This document shows, piece by piece, positions 22,913 to 34,692 of a stretch of DNA of 64,000 bases. The notes beneath the pieces were generated by a model that was not told the DNA's origin, ran no database searches, and was given only the letters and a program-made list of their open reading frames with translations. Both the position numbers and the translations under genes were made by a program. The number at the start of each line of letters is the position of its first letter. Positions within the stretch are counted from its first letter, which is position 1. The stretch lies in the NCBI GenBank assembly GCA_030549205.1, contig JAUKTV010000014.1, positions 558,001-622,000 on the forward strand, read 5' to 3'. This stretch comes from Apiosordaria backusii. Lineage: Eukaryota > Ascomycota > Sordariomycetes > Sordariales > Lasiosphaeriaceae.

Positions 22913-23472
22913 ATGCTCTCCATCCGCGCCGTCTTTTGCACCCTCGCCTGCCTCCTGTTCTCAGGCTTGGCACTGGCTCAGGCAACACCAAAAACACCAG
23001 GCCTGACATACCTCTACTCTCTCAATTGCACCCTGGGAGCCTCCCTCCCTGTCGGAGCTGGACCCAACGGTAATCGTGTCGTTATTCCCATCACGGGCGG
23101 ATCGTTCAAGGGTCCTCGCTTGTCCGGTATGAACATACCAACCTACAACTCTCGTTCCCCAAGCACGCTAACACGTCCGTGACATCAGGCAAAGTCCTCC
23201 CCCTCGGCGCCGACTGGGGTCTCATCGACTCCAAGAACACCTTCTCCGCCGACACGCGCTACCAGCTCCAGACCGACGACAACGCCCACATCTTCATCAG
23301 CACTAGCGGTCCAGCCCAGTCTGACGGGTTCATCCACCTTCGCATCAAGTTCGAGACTGGCAGCTCCAAGTATTACTGGTTGAACAATGTGATTGCGGTC
23401 GGTATCTTGACGACAGGGAATGGTTTTGTGGCGATTGATGCTTGGCAGTTGACGTCGCCTGCAAAGGCTTAG
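22913..23472 (+). CDS. Secreted DUF3237 family protein
   Basis: Two exons (intron 23127-23188, 62 nt, GTATGA...CATCAG) give 165 residues. The signal peptide is MLSIRAVFCTLACLLFSGLA. The mature part shows DUF3237 features: NGNRVVIPITGGSFKGPRLS, VLPLGADWGL, ADTRYQLQTDDNAHIFISTS, and KYYWLNNVIAVGILTTGNG. DUF3237 is a small beta-barrel fold of largely unknown function. Secretion in this context suggests an extracellular role. The spliced length is a clean multiple of three. Confidence 0.85.
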
Positions 23473-24349
23473 GGCGTTGGCGGCATGTCATGAGTGGAGA
23501 GTCCAAACTTGTTAGAGTTCCTTGTAGTGCCGGAAATGGCGGTGGTGTGGCGCCTGATGTTTGGGGGTTTATTTGGTATTTGTTTGGGGCAGCATGAGCA
23601 ACCGGCGTTCTTGTTAGAGGACTAGACCTTGTGTCGGGTTTGAGCCCCCCCTAGCGGTGCTGCAAAGTGGGAATTGGTTTGGAAGGTGGTCAACGAACTA
23701 TTGCTTACAAGAGCGATAAAAGACATATGGGCTCGTTTCCTTCCGGCCAAACAAGTTGCCACTGTTCCTTATGACCCTATCGGGCCGTTTCGTGGTTCAA
23801 ATGCTGACCCATACATGTTCTACCAAATCCCACAAAGTGATCACGGCATATATGCAAACATGCCAAACATACCAACCCCCAGCATCAAAGAGTCCAACAC
23901 CCAAGATGCAGGAGCCCAACACCACCCCGGATCCACTAGACGACATACCCTTCATGATCATCCTGCACGATCATGAGAGCGATGCGAAGAACTTCGCCGT
24001 ATATTCTTGCCGACAACCGCCACGGATACTTCGGAAAAGTGCCAGGGGTCACTCAGGTGTTTTGAGCATCATCGAGCATATACCCCATGGCTCATATCAC
24101 ACCAGACAGAAAACAAGAGCTCACATATACAGTCAAGGAGACGGCAGATGAGACAAATGAGACGCAGCCTCGTACATTTCTGTTTGAAACTACGCTGGTG
24201 GGAGCTACCCCACGTTACTCAGTATATGCCAGTCGGCGTATGGTACAACTGGTGGTCCATTTCCCTGATCGTCCCTGACCGTACAGGGCAAACAGCCCGT
24301 TGTCATAACCGCGCCAAAGCCCAAGCTGGAAGCATTACTTGTCCTTCAC
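23473..24349. other. Intergenic, no gene seen
   Basis: About 880 bp. Several short plus-strand frames overlap one another and carry no domain. I see no coding gene. Confidence 0.4.
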
Positions 24350-24975
24350 TCACTCCTTCATGGCGACATCGGCCTCATCCTCAACATCCTCCACAGTACC
24401 CTGGCGCGACTGGACAGGACCGGTGTGATGCTCAAGTGAAGCGTCGTAATCGGTTTCATACCCCAACTCGTCGTCTTCGGCACCACGTGGGGTTTGATCA
24501 AAGTGGGTGGCTGTGACCTGAGAAGGGCTGTCGAATTCGAAGGCCTGGAAGACCTTGGTGTACAGATGGTATGGATCGCTGTCCTCGGGATTCCTGATGA
24601 AAGGTGTTAGCAGGTATTCATAAACTGACGGATAATATAAACCACTGACCAACCAACCCAGTCAAGCATCCACAGTACATTGAGCTCTTGACTGACCGAG
24701 TCATAGAGCCATTTGAAGATGTGGCGGCGGTCGGCGAGTTCTTGCGCGGTGGCAGGGTTGTTGCAAGGTCTTGTTAAGTAGTGGTATAAAGGCCGACTTG
24801 AACACCCCTGGAGAGTGGCCCGGACACACATGTCCCAGGCTCGAAGTCCAACGATGTTGGCCTTCTGTGAGTCGTTCGCGAGGGGAACCCACTGCGGCCA
24901 CCAATCTTTCTGGGAGACCTTTGGCAATTGGGGCAGGGGGTCGAGCTTTTCGATCATTGTATCGTTGGACGACAT
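24350..24975 (-). CDS. Hypothetical protein with acidic C-terminus
   Basis: Two exons (intron 24594-24649, 56 nt, GTCAGT...GCTAAC...ATCAG) give about 189 residues. The N-terminal 120 residues are folded-looking and Trp-rich (KDWWPQWVPLAND, IVGLRAWDMC). The C-terminus is acidic and likely disordered. No signal peptide. I do not recognise the family. The Trp-rich helical part faintly recalls Gag-like domains of retroelements, but this is weak. Confidence 0.55.
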
Positions 24976-26073
24976 GATTTCTGCAAGGGAAACTGAAGGG
25001 CAGTGAGGGGTGGATGTTTGGTGATGGAGGTCGTAACAAGCCTTCGCCCTTCAGTTGTTGCGATGCGGAAGGCAAGGATGAGCGTGGGTTGGGGAGGTCG
25101 ATTTGATGTGTGTGTGCGAGGGCTTGGGCTTGTCGTCGACATCGCCGCCGTCGACCGTACCCCGACAGGTGGGATATTCTGCCATGACTGTTCGCTGACA
25201 TTCCCAGGAGGTGGCGAGGTCACAAATGATCATCAAGGCTCGGCGAGATTCAACACCCGAGAAGCAACATAAAACCCGGCCATGGTTGTTCTCAAGAGTC
25301 AACAAAGGACGGTCCCAAAAGTCAGGATCATCGGACATTCACGGTATCTGCGGGTTTCAACAAATGCACAAGTACTCCTTTACAATCCTCCAAGGCAGGA
25401 CCATGGCCAAGAAGGTATCGCTTTAATGATATCTTATTCATCACTGGGCATGGTCACACTACGGAATACGGTCAAAATGCACACAACGGTCAGACCAGCA
25501 TGCAGTCATTTCCAGTTGACTTTGAGGGGTGTTTTCTTCCTCATGGCTCAACACAAGTCAAGCACACAATGAAAAAAAGGAGTGAAAATCAAAAATTACA
25601 GCCATGACGACCCCGAAGGGCAATCAATGACGACCAACACCGCGCTGTGCAATGCAGGTTTGTCGTCATACCTCCAAGAATTCATGATCTCCCGGAGGCC
25701 AGCCAAGGTAAGTATGAAGAAGAAAAGAGGAAAAAGCAGAGGGAAATTTTGGGAGGGGAGCTGGCAATATATACTGGGGATGTTGGTGGTCCGGGCACGC
25801 TTGCAAATTCAGAATCGGGGCGAAAGGGCCGTGCGTTGGGTGGGGCGATAAGATATTGTTTGCACAGCCGATAAGGGGAGATTATGTAGAACTTCCACGT
25901 GACATGTCTCGGCTCTGCACAAGTGTCATTTTGTGCTTCGGCGCAAAGATCCGCGATTCTCCCGGACCTTCGCCGAAAAATCGCCAGTGGTAGAATCACC
26001 CGGAGTGAAGCCGTGGAAGTGCGCCGGCCAGTTATATACCGATTATCAGACGTCGGCGAAGCTTATCATTATC
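24976..26073. promoter_or_regulatory. Divergent intergenic region upstream of the transcription factor
   Basis: About 1.1 kb between divergent starts at 24975 and 26074. No confident binding site was identified. Open frames within overlap in all phases. Confidence 0.3.
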
Positions 26074-28515
26074 ATGTCATCCAACTATCCACCACCGCCC
26101 ACCAACCAAGCCGACGCCCAGGTCCCCACCAACGAGACGCCCGCACCACCACCTGTTCCTCAGAACGAGTCCGATGACCTCTCTAGTCAGCCTCAAGTAC
26201 ATCCACAATACGCCGCTGACGCTGCTGCCTCTGCTGTTGCCCATCACAGCTTACAAGCCCTCCAAGATGCCGTCGCAGGCCCCCCACCCCCCACCACCCC
26301 GCTGTCCCTAGCACAACCCGGACCATCACCAACATCTCATTATGCACCACCTCCCGATGGCCTCCCCTACCATCCGGCAGTCGGCCTGCCCTCTGGGCAA
26401 TCTCCTGTAGCCCAGGGAGGATCTGCAACACCTCCAGGCGCAGCATCAAAAGCTACTCGCTTGCGCCGCGCCTGTGATATGTGTAGTCAGCGCAAAGTCA
26501 AGGTAGGATCTCATCTTCTCCCCTCATCCCCACCAACTCGCCCAAGCTGACCGTTCCATTCTCTGCAGTGCGATGAGACACAACCGTGCCGTCCATGTCG
26601 CGACCTCGGCGTCGATTGTACCTTCAACCGAGCCATGAAACGTCGAGGGCCGCCAAACAAACATGCCGAGGCTGCTAAAGCCGCGAAACGTCCTCGACTC
26701 GACGGCCATCTCAGCCCGGGACCACACAACGCTGCCGAGACTTTGATATCCATCGCCGGGATACATAGTGCCCAACCAGTCCTGTCCGCGGAGCTCATAG
26801 CCCCCTTCGAGATTCTGGTCCCCCTCATCGATGACTTTTTCAAGTACATACACCCGCTAGCCCCATTTCCACACGAGCCCACGTTTCGAAATTCGTTCAT
26901 GAACCGAGAGGATCGGACGAACCGCGAATTTCTTGCCCTGTTGGCTAGTATGGTCGGATGTCTGGTGGCATCATACCCACGGGCAGCCCGATTACACTTG
27001 AAGCGCCATCCTGATGGCCTTGCCATGTTTCCGAAAGCCATCAACCTCATCGAGAGGTGTCGTGTTGTCGCCACCGAAGCCCGCGGCACGGCCTTCCCAT
27101 ACAAAGATGAAGTCACCGTCTACGATGCGGCCACGAGCTACTTCCTCGGCCTTGCCGCAGGGTATACGATGCAGTGGAAGATCTGCAGGCGGTTCATGAG
27201 TCAAACTATGGACTACATCCGGGAGATGGGATATCACAAGCCACGAGAGACGGGGTCGCATATGTTTGGCGTGACCTATCGAGGGCCGTCGTTCAACCAC
27301 GTCGAAGACCAGCTGGGCAAGCGCCTCTTCTGGTGCATGTTTGTTGGAGTGAGGTCCATGGTACAACTTGGCGCGCCACAAGGGGAAATTATCTTTCCAC
27401 CTCCTACTCCCGCCGAACCATATCCCGAATTTCCCGCCGAAGTCGATGACCAGTACATTCTTCCACATCAAATCCTCGTTCAACCCGAAGGCGTCGTGTC
27501 CTTGATGGCAGGATTTATCCAAGGCATCAAAATCTACATGACGATGAACGGCCTCGTCAGCATCGAACTGTCTTATGGAATCTCCTCGCTGGGTTTTCAC
27601 GATCAGAAGTCTATGCTCGATGATTGTTTGGGAGCCGTCAAGCAGGTCATGGACCACCTACCCCCAGAATTGACCATCAACCTCAATCATCATGCCAACG
27701 ACGGGAATAACTTGTCTGCGCTCGGTGATTTGCCCAACGTAACAAACTACTACGACTCTGGCAATAACTATGTCTATTTGCCCCCCGACTATCTTCCAGT
27801 CCAAACGCAAACGAGCCTTCAAGATCCCGAGACAAGGCGTCTGCAATATGAAATTCAAAAAGCCAACATCTACGCCTCTCAACTGGCGACACGTTCGTAT
27901 TATGTTGAGCGCTACCTCAACCTTCGCGACAACCACCGCGAACAAGCCCGGGTTCAGGCAGCCCAAGCCGCACAAGCACAGGCGTATGCCGCCGAAAACG
28001 CTGTCAATGGCAACGGAAATGACGGCTCGCTAGGGTCAGATGCGGTCTCTAAGTCAGTGGCCGCAGCGGCTCTCCACGCAGCTGCTCAACAGCAGGATCC
28101 TATTGATACACACATGTTTGCCGAGCGAGAGCTCATTGTCCAGAACCTGCTTACCGTGCTCACGGCGATCACACAACGCAACATGGAGCCCAACGGAAGC
28201 AGTTTGATCAACAAGATCCGTCAAGTGGCATCAACGCTGCTGAATTGTTCCCCGGATCGAAAAGGTCCGGTTGCCCAAAAGGCTGAAGAGCCACTGAGCA
28301 AATTTGTGGACATCCTTATGAGGCTGGAAAGAGCTGCGCCGACGATTTGTCCCCAGCATGCGCACAGCTTGCACTTTGATCATTTGGGTCAGCTGAGTGG
28401 AATGATACCGCCTCCTTCGATGGAAGATGAGGAGCAGGAGTTGAGGAATTGGGCTGATTTGAAGGAGCAGCAGATCCGGTTTCTTCAGGGGGGCGGGTTT
28501 GTGAGCTTGATTTGA
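26074..28515 (+). CDS. Zn2Cys6 transcription factor with fungal-specific TF domain
   Basis: Two exons give about 791 residues. The intron (26503-26568, 66 nt) lies inside the zinc cluster. The N-terminal 130 residues are Pro/Gln/Ala-rich. The cluster reads RRACDMCSQRKVK then CDETQPCRPCRDLGVDC, giving six cysteines with C-x2-C-x6-C-x5-C-x2-C-x6-C spacing. A basic linker follows (MKRRGPPNKHAEAAKAAKRP). The middle region matches the fungal transcription factor domain: LVPLIDDFFKYIHPLAPFPH, FRNSFMNREDRTN, DQLGKRLFWCMFVGVR. A Gln/Ala-rich stretch and an acidic C-terminus follow. Nuclear regulator; target genes unknown. The start at 26074 has a favourable context (ATCATGTC). Confidence 0.92.
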
Positions 28516-29434
28516 TGATCTTTGTTTGTGCTTGGAAAAAGAAAACGTATACCCTTGGAAATTTGTGTTAGCTACAAAATGTTGTCGTAGTGGAGTTTTA
28601 TGTTTCTTTCCAATTTTCATCAAAAAGTTCAAGATTGATTCAGTTCATTATTACTGATGAGTCGGAGTGGCCAATTCCAGTTTCCTTGTTGCGGTGGATG
28701 TTTACATTTATCCAGATGGGGGATACTAGTGGGAGCCTTGGCATGCATGAGTCAGGGGCGTGGTGGAATGCATAACCATTTGTGCAGACTGGCATAACTG
28801 ACTACACAAAACCCACTGCCACAGTACAATAAGACACAACAACACCAACAATACACACATTGCAGTCACCAGAGAGGTCGTAGTTACATAAGATCTTTTG
28901 CTTAACCAACCAATCATTTACTGTACTGCATGGATAAACTTGATCATTTGCCTCTTTGTAACCTCATTCAACAATGAAGGCTTTTCCCAGTGCATTCTGA
29001 ACCTTCGCTTGCATTCTTTTTGTGGTATCTTGTATGTTTTTTCGTCCTGTTCATTTTGTCCCTTTCAGAAGAGTCCTGCGGTCGACCTCCTCGTGTTTGG
29101 TGTCGCTGGGCAGGTGTTTCTGTTGCTTGTGTCTTGTTCCTTTGAGCAGGGTCTTGTGGTCAGCGTTGCCAACCTCGGCGTGCCTGAAGTTGTCGATCAG
29201 GGCTGAGAAGCTAGAATCGTTTTGGTCGGGGAGGAGGTGTTGGGGATGTTCGCTGCCTTGAGTCAATGCTCCTTTTTTGCTTCGCCATCGTTGGTGTATG
29301 GCTTTTTATCTTGCTGGCCTGCGTTGCTTTCTTTCTACGTGGGGGTTTTAGCTGCATGGTTCTTGGCAGTGGGACTTTTTTCTTGGGGGGGATGGGCAAA
29401 GGGCAAAGGGGAAGGGTGAGGGAGGGGGCCTTGG
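28516..29434. other. Intergenic, T-rich, no gene seen
   Basis: About 900 bp that is T-rich on the plus strand, forming the 3' flank shared by the transcription factor and the first minus-strand gene of the tandem array. No convincing frame. Confidence 0.4.
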
Positions 29435-30478
29435 CTAAGGTACCTTCTCTGGATCCTCTGGGATGGTATAGCGCCTCTCTGATCCTCTGGTGTTCTTGTA
29501 GTATACCCTCCCGAACATGTCCACCGCGCGTACCCAGCCCGCCGAGAGTTTGGGAGCGTCGGCTTGGTTTTTGATAGGAAGTTTAAGGATGCCGTCGGAC
29601 GGTGCCTGTGGTGTCTCCTTGGACATGGCTAGTTTTTTGTCCAGGTAAGCGCCGAGGCTGGTGAACATACCCGAAGGCGCCGGCAAGTCTGTGGTGTCGA
29701 GCTTCGTACGGGTTATCTTGCTCTCCTTGGGAGGGTTGTTCACCACCGCCGGCTTCTTCTTTTCGCGTTTCTCCAGCTCAGCCGTAACCTCGCGGGGGTC
29801 CCATCTCTTGGCCCACGCCCCCAGTAGCATGTTTTCTGCCTCGACTAACTTTTTTTGTTCCCTCTGGATTTCCTTTCTCTTCTCCTTCCACTCCAGCATC
29901 TTGGCGTACCGTTCCTTGTCTTGGTATTGCGGTGACTTGTTTCTCTGCTCGTCGGCAGTGTACTTGGCCTTGGCGAGTCGGATGTCAAGCTCCTGTTCCT
30001 CCTCGTCACATTCGCGGTTCTTGGGCTCGGGGGAGGACACTGGACGGTGGTTTTTGAATATTACGCCGGCGTCGTGGAGTGCTCTGCACCATTCCCAGTA
30101 GTTGCGGTTGGTGGGGGTGTAGGCTTTGGAAGTTATAATGCATGTGGCCTTGGGGGAGGCGAAGCGGACGCGAGGGGGCTTGGCGGGGGTGGGGGATTTG
30201 AGGGATGATTTGGCCGGTTGTGCGTGACGATGGGGAGATTCGCGAGGGGACTTGATTTGGTCGGGGTGCACCAGCGGGTCTGTCGTCGGTTTTTGGAGAT
30301 TGGCAATTTTGTGATAGAATCTGGTGGGTGAAAAACTGGAACCCATCCTTTTCTTCTTGTCAGTGGGCGTCACATCGACGAATTTTGGCGCGTTTTCTAT
30401 TAGCATGGCCAAAGTGTCACTGGACTCGGGCAAGTGGGAATCATCGACGGTTATTGATTGTGGTTTGTGGAGTGCCAT
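29435..30478 (-). CDS. Tandem paralogue family, member 1 (SILK/RVxF-like boxes, WW-like C-terminus)
   Basis: Intronless, 347 residues, mostly polar. The family core is AKSSLKSPTPAKPPRVRFAS followed by PKATCIITSKAYTP and a Trp pair (YWEWC). A long charged helix follows (residues about 190-260). Near the C-terminus AGWVRAVDMFGRVYYKNTRG resembles a WW domain (W...YY, spacing close to normal, second Trp absent). No signal or membrane segment. KSSLK and RVRF resemble the SILK and RVxF docking motifs of protein phosphatase 1 regulators (inference). It is the only member with a WW-like tail. Confidence 0.75.
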   Translation of the reverse strand: MALHKPQSITVDDSHLPESSDTLAMLIENAPKFVDVTPTDKKKRMGSSFSPTRFYHKIANLQKPTTDPLVHPDQIKSPRESPHRHAQPAKSSLKSPTPAKPPRVRFASPKATCIITSKAYTPTNRNYWEWCRALHDAGVIFKNHRPVSSPEPKNRECDEEEQELDIRLAKAKYTADEQRNKSPQYQDKERYAKMLEWKEKRKEIQREQKKLVEAENMLLGAWAKRWDPREVTAELEKREKKKPAVVNNPPKESKITRTKLDTTDLPAPSGMFTSLGAYLDKKLAMSKETPQAPSDGILKLPIKNQADAPKLSAGWVRAVDMFGRVYYKNTRGSERRYTIPEDPEKVP

Positions 30479-31092
30479 TTTGCTGGATGTCTGGGTAAGG
30501 TATTCGATGCGGTGCTTGGCCTTCCGGTGGAGTCGAGCTGGTACTACTAGATGGGAGAGACAAGCGTCTAGACCTGAGTGATCAATCCACTGACTGGTGT
30601 TCTGTGCTTAAGAGTCCACACTGGGAATATAAAAGCGTTGGGTAGTGCGATGAAAGAAGGTCGTGGTTGTTCGGCCTAAGACGCATTGGTGGGACACTTC
30701 ATTGATGGTTCAAGTTGATGAACTGTTGACTTTTTCCAGCGGCGTACAGAGGTTGTGGAAAGGCAAAGAATGGACAGCATGGAATATTTCGGACCGGAAG
30801 CCTTGCTCTAACGCCAAAGGTTCCAGTGACGGATGTGGAACTCAAACCCTTGGACGGTTGAACCTGGATGTGGCTGAAGTCAAACGTGCGCATGACCCTT
30901 CGACACGCCCGTGGATGACCGAATTGGCAACTTTCTTACGTGTACCTGGCAGGACCTTTGAAATGATGTTACACTTTGATTTGATGCACGGCTCTAAGGC
31001 CTTACTTTACAGTGGCCAATACTTCGTACAGACAGCTACCTCTTGTTTGCATTTCGCTCCCCTCTGCCCCCAGACCCATCGGCCACCGTTGG
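30479..31092. other. Intergenic between members 1 and 2
   Basis: About 610 bp with overlapping short frames in all phases. No gene supported. Confidence 0.4.
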
Positions 31093-32004
31093 TTATTCAA
31101 TGGTCAAATTGTCGAGATCAAGGGTAAGGGGATGCAAGACCGTCTTTCCATCGACCTGCTTCCGGACTTGCAACCTGATAACAAACGGTTCTTCTGCCAA
31201 TGCGAGTCTCTGTTCCAGAGTCTTCCTGTTGGCGAGATACATGCGCCACAGCTTCCTGGCCCTGCCTTCACGAGCTTCTCTCCGACGCTGCCGACGCGCC
31301 CCGCCCCCCGCCGCCTAAGTAAGCTCTGGTCGGCATAACGGGGACAGGCTAGCATGGAATCTATCTTGTTGCGAGCGGCCAGAGCTAGGCTCTTGTTTAA
31401 TTGCTGCTCTTCGTCGTCGTTGGCCTCATGTTCTGTTGTGACCTTGGTAGTGGTTGAACTCCGGACCCATTCGTCATCGCTATCGTCTTTGGTCTCGTAG
31501 CCGGTTGGGAATCTGCAGATCGAAAATTAGCGGAGTGGGTTCTCAAAGGGGAGGGGGATGTCCATACGGGATGTTTGAGTGGTCTTGGCCATGTCTGCGC
31601 GCCTCCAGCTCTATCTGATCCACCTCTGCCTCAAATCGCAGGTACTCCACCTCGTCCAACCATTCCCGGCGATGGCGTTTGGCAACAAGATGTGCGTCGC
31701 CCGTGATGAGGTTAATGGTTTGTCCACTGAGGTGAACACGCTTGCGCTGGCCTCTCTGGTTATGGGGCTCGGCAACTGTGGTCGGCGGCGTGGTAATATC
31801 GGCATCAACCCGCCATTCCGTTGTCGCGCCCTTTTGATTTGTGGTTGGGATTTGAGACTTGGCTTTCGGGGCGCCTTTGATGCTGCTAGACGTGAGTGAC
31901 CGATGTGGGGAGGGTCGAGGGCGCAAGATCCTTCCTGTCATGGAATCGAGCCATTGCAAAGTTAAAGGAGGAAGTGCCTTCTCCTGTGGTAGTTGGTAGG
32001 CCAT
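31093..32004 (-). CDS. Tandem paralogue family, member 2
   Basis: Start at 32004 (MAYQLPQEK). Exon 1 carries LTLQWLDSMTGRILRPRP, SSSIKG and then KRVHLSGQTINLITGDAHL with RREW. A phase-2 intron (31513-31567, 55 nt) follows. Exon 2 starts acidic (TKDDSDDEW), then LNKSLALAARNK, and ends in a basic helix (LWRMYLANRKTLEQRLALAE). One base is missing at the G6 run on the minus strand near 31305-31310. With it the spliced length becomes a multiple of three. It is closest to member 3 (shared QWL-SM-G-IL block) and shares the LALAA block with member 10. Function unknown. Confidence 0.7.
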
Positions 32005-32669
32005 GGTGGTGGGTAATGGTCTTTTGTAGTTGCCGAGATCGATGTTATAGTTCTCAGTGCTGCGAGGGTTGACAACTCGAAGTGTTTTGACGAAGACGTC
32101 GCGCGAGAGGTGCGGTAAACTAATTTCCACGAGTGAAAATCTAGAAAAAAACAAGCCTTGGGGCAGGCGGAGTGGGGCTACGATGGCCAACGATATTATC
32201 TTTGTGGTTTATTTTCACGTTGCTCCGTACCTAGCGAGGAGATGCCAGACGCTTGTCATCTTGGCGCACCAGACCACCTTTCCTCCTCTTCCCTGTTGTC
32301 TTCATTCCCTTGACTGTTGTGCGGATAGTTGGGGACCTAGTTACCCATTCGAGTGGCTAGTTGGTGTACCTGAGGGTAACATGAATCTTGACTCGGGACA
32401 GAATGCTCAAACAAATTATCTCTGGTGCATAGCTTAATACACCTATATAAGGTACTCTAACGCTTTCACTATACACCGTCATCGCTACTGAGCCACCCTT
32501 AATTCCAACCGCTCAGACCCTCCAGAAAGCCAGGTCAACCGTCTGGTTCTTCCAGACAACTCTGCCATCTACCATGGTAGTAACTGCGACAGTAACAATA
32601 GTCGAGGCCCGATCCTTTGCAACTCGCTCTTCAAACATGGACCATCTGTCCTCATAGGTTCATACCTAC
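32005..32669. other. Intergenic between members 2 and 3
   Basis: About 660 bp. No coding frame supported. Confidence 0.35.
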
Positions 32670-32815
32670 CAAGCTTCCAATTGTGCAATCTTCGCTTGGC
32701 GCTCTTATGCGAGTTCCTCTAGACGTGCCGCCTTTCGTTGGCTCCAATCGTTGTCTTCATGGCGAGGGCAGTCGAATCTCTTGCACTTCTCGCGGCGTAA
32801 ACCCAGTACTCGGGG
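32670..32815 (-). pseudogene. Decayed coding trace downstream of member 3
   Basis: On the minus strand a frame reading REKCKRFDCPRHEDNDWSQR then KAARLEELA, an in-frame TAA, then ERQAKIAQLEAW has good codon use. It resembles the basic C-terminal helix of member 2, so it may be the lost end of member 3 or a fragment of another copy. Confidence 0.35.
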
Positions 32816-32851
32816 AAGATCAAAGGGACCTGTGAGCCTCGGCCACCGTAC

Positions 32852-33547
32852 CTAACTGATTGGGTGCTTGTCGTAAAAGTAGCGGTGATAATCTTGAGCC
32901 TTTTGCTTGGCCTCAGGGTAGGTGACCGGCTTCCGTTCTGACAAGCTAAAACTAGGATCTTATGGAGCTCTAGCTCTTCGTCGTCTAGTTGAGGAACTTC
33001 TGTTTTTTCCTGGGGTTGATCGTCGTCGCTATGATTCGTCTGGCTGCATGTGTTGTGAAATCTGTTAGCTATATGGCCCTCGGTGATGGTAAATGCGTGA
33101 AGGAATTGTCATACCCAGCAGACGGACCTGCGATAGACTCCAACTCGAGGCGGTCCATCTCGACTTCGTCCCACTGGTATTCGCTGTCCTTCTGCCACTG
33201 GGTGCTGTGGCGGGCTGCCGGTGTGTGGGTAGCGCCGGTGACGAGGTTGATGGCTCTGTCATCAAAATAGACGTGCTTGATCCTTTTGTCGATTTGGCTG
33301 CTGTCGAGGGCGGAGAGGGAGCGTCACCGTCGTCGTCCCCCTCGTCGTCCCCCCACCATTCCAAGATCGATTGATGATGAGGTGCAGATGGCGCATTTGA
33401 ATCGACTTTCAGCACACCTTTCTTCGGTTCGGGGTTGACGGAGTAACGGGGCAAGGCACGAGGGAACAGGATGCAGCCGGCCATCGATTCGAGCCATTGC
33501 GGAGTCAACACTGGCACCGACGCGGGCTGGTTTTGTTTTTGGCACAT
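32852..33547 (-). pseudogene. Tandem paralogue family, member 3 (frame-broken)
   Basis: Start at 33547. It shares LTPQWLESMAGCILFPR with member 2, then KKGVLKVDS, an acidic block, and in a shifted frame IKHVYFDDRAINLVTGATHT. Intron 33044-33114 (phase 2) sits where the family intron is. Exon 2 repeats the acidic start and ELHKILVLA. Two one-base losses are needed, at short C runs near 33310 and 32922. With both, the spliced length is a multiple of three. It is either a decaying copy or an assembly error. Confidence 0.6.
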
Positions 33548-34692
33548 GGTGCTAATAGGGCCTGGTTTGTTCCTGACAGATGGGAGTCAGGCGGAATCGC
33601 GTCGCTGGTGATGTGTACCTATATGGTTGGGGATATCGCAAAATGGCGGCACAAGGAAAACAACAAGTAGAATGGCGGGAAAGGCAGGGCAAAACAGAGA
33701 AAAGTCAATAGACAGTTGTTTACCTATGTGGGGTGTGGGTCAATGGGGTTTGCTCTGCACGGGCATGCCCATTAACCTGCAACACCAAGGTGCGCGGAGA
33801 ATGACATAGATATTAAGCAACTGGAGGGCAGGATTGCCTTCCGGGAATTTGTAATACAGATAATAGTGAGGCCTTGGTCGTTGGCAAAAGGATTTATGCG
33901 TATATAAGGTAGGTAGGGGAACTATCACCACTCAGTTAGGTAACTGTGTAATGCCTTCTGCAAGACCGATGAACCTTTCTCTCACCCTCACGAGACAGGC
34001 TGAACCGAAATCAGGAAGGGGTGAATATCACGGGAAAGGCTGAATATGAACGGCAAAGCAGAGGCACAACGGCGAGATCAAAGATGGAAGAACGAGACAT
34101 GTGTGGTGTATGGTGGGACAGGCGGCAGATGAAGTGCGAAAAAGTAAGTTATTCAAACCAAAAGACCATCCCCTCGGAGTGCCCCGATCACCAGGCTGTC
34201 GCCATCAAAGTGAAACAATGAAGTCCCGAACTTTCAGTGCCTAATAGTCCATGTGATAGTTGTGATGGAAGTGCTTGCAAAGGCAGCAAGAGAAGTTCAA
34301 AGAAGAGAGAGGGTGACAAGGGGTTTCCTACACACTAGACCCGGCAGATAATGCGAATAAGTACAGGTAAAGAATAGAGGAAACAAACTGAAAGCAAAAA
34401 AAGATCTAATATACAGAGATTATTGATCCTGTGGGCTAACCATTGCCCATGCCCTCCTCAAATGAGGGTGTGTGTACCCATGAATGCGCCCTGTCCCTGT
34501 CATGCCGCTCCCTTTGCGCCAAATGCTATGTGGGTATCAACCTGAACGAAACCCAAACCTTTTGTCCCTTTGCCAACCGCTTTCCTGGATGCAATCTTGA
34601 TAACCTCCCAACCTGTGACCAACCCATTCTATGCACCCTCATAATTTCCACACCGAATTGTGAACCGTGTAATTCTCCCCTTCCAACCCAAT

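Noticed and set aside
26992..27657. Minus-strand 221-codon frame
   Set aside because: Antisense of the transcription factor domain.
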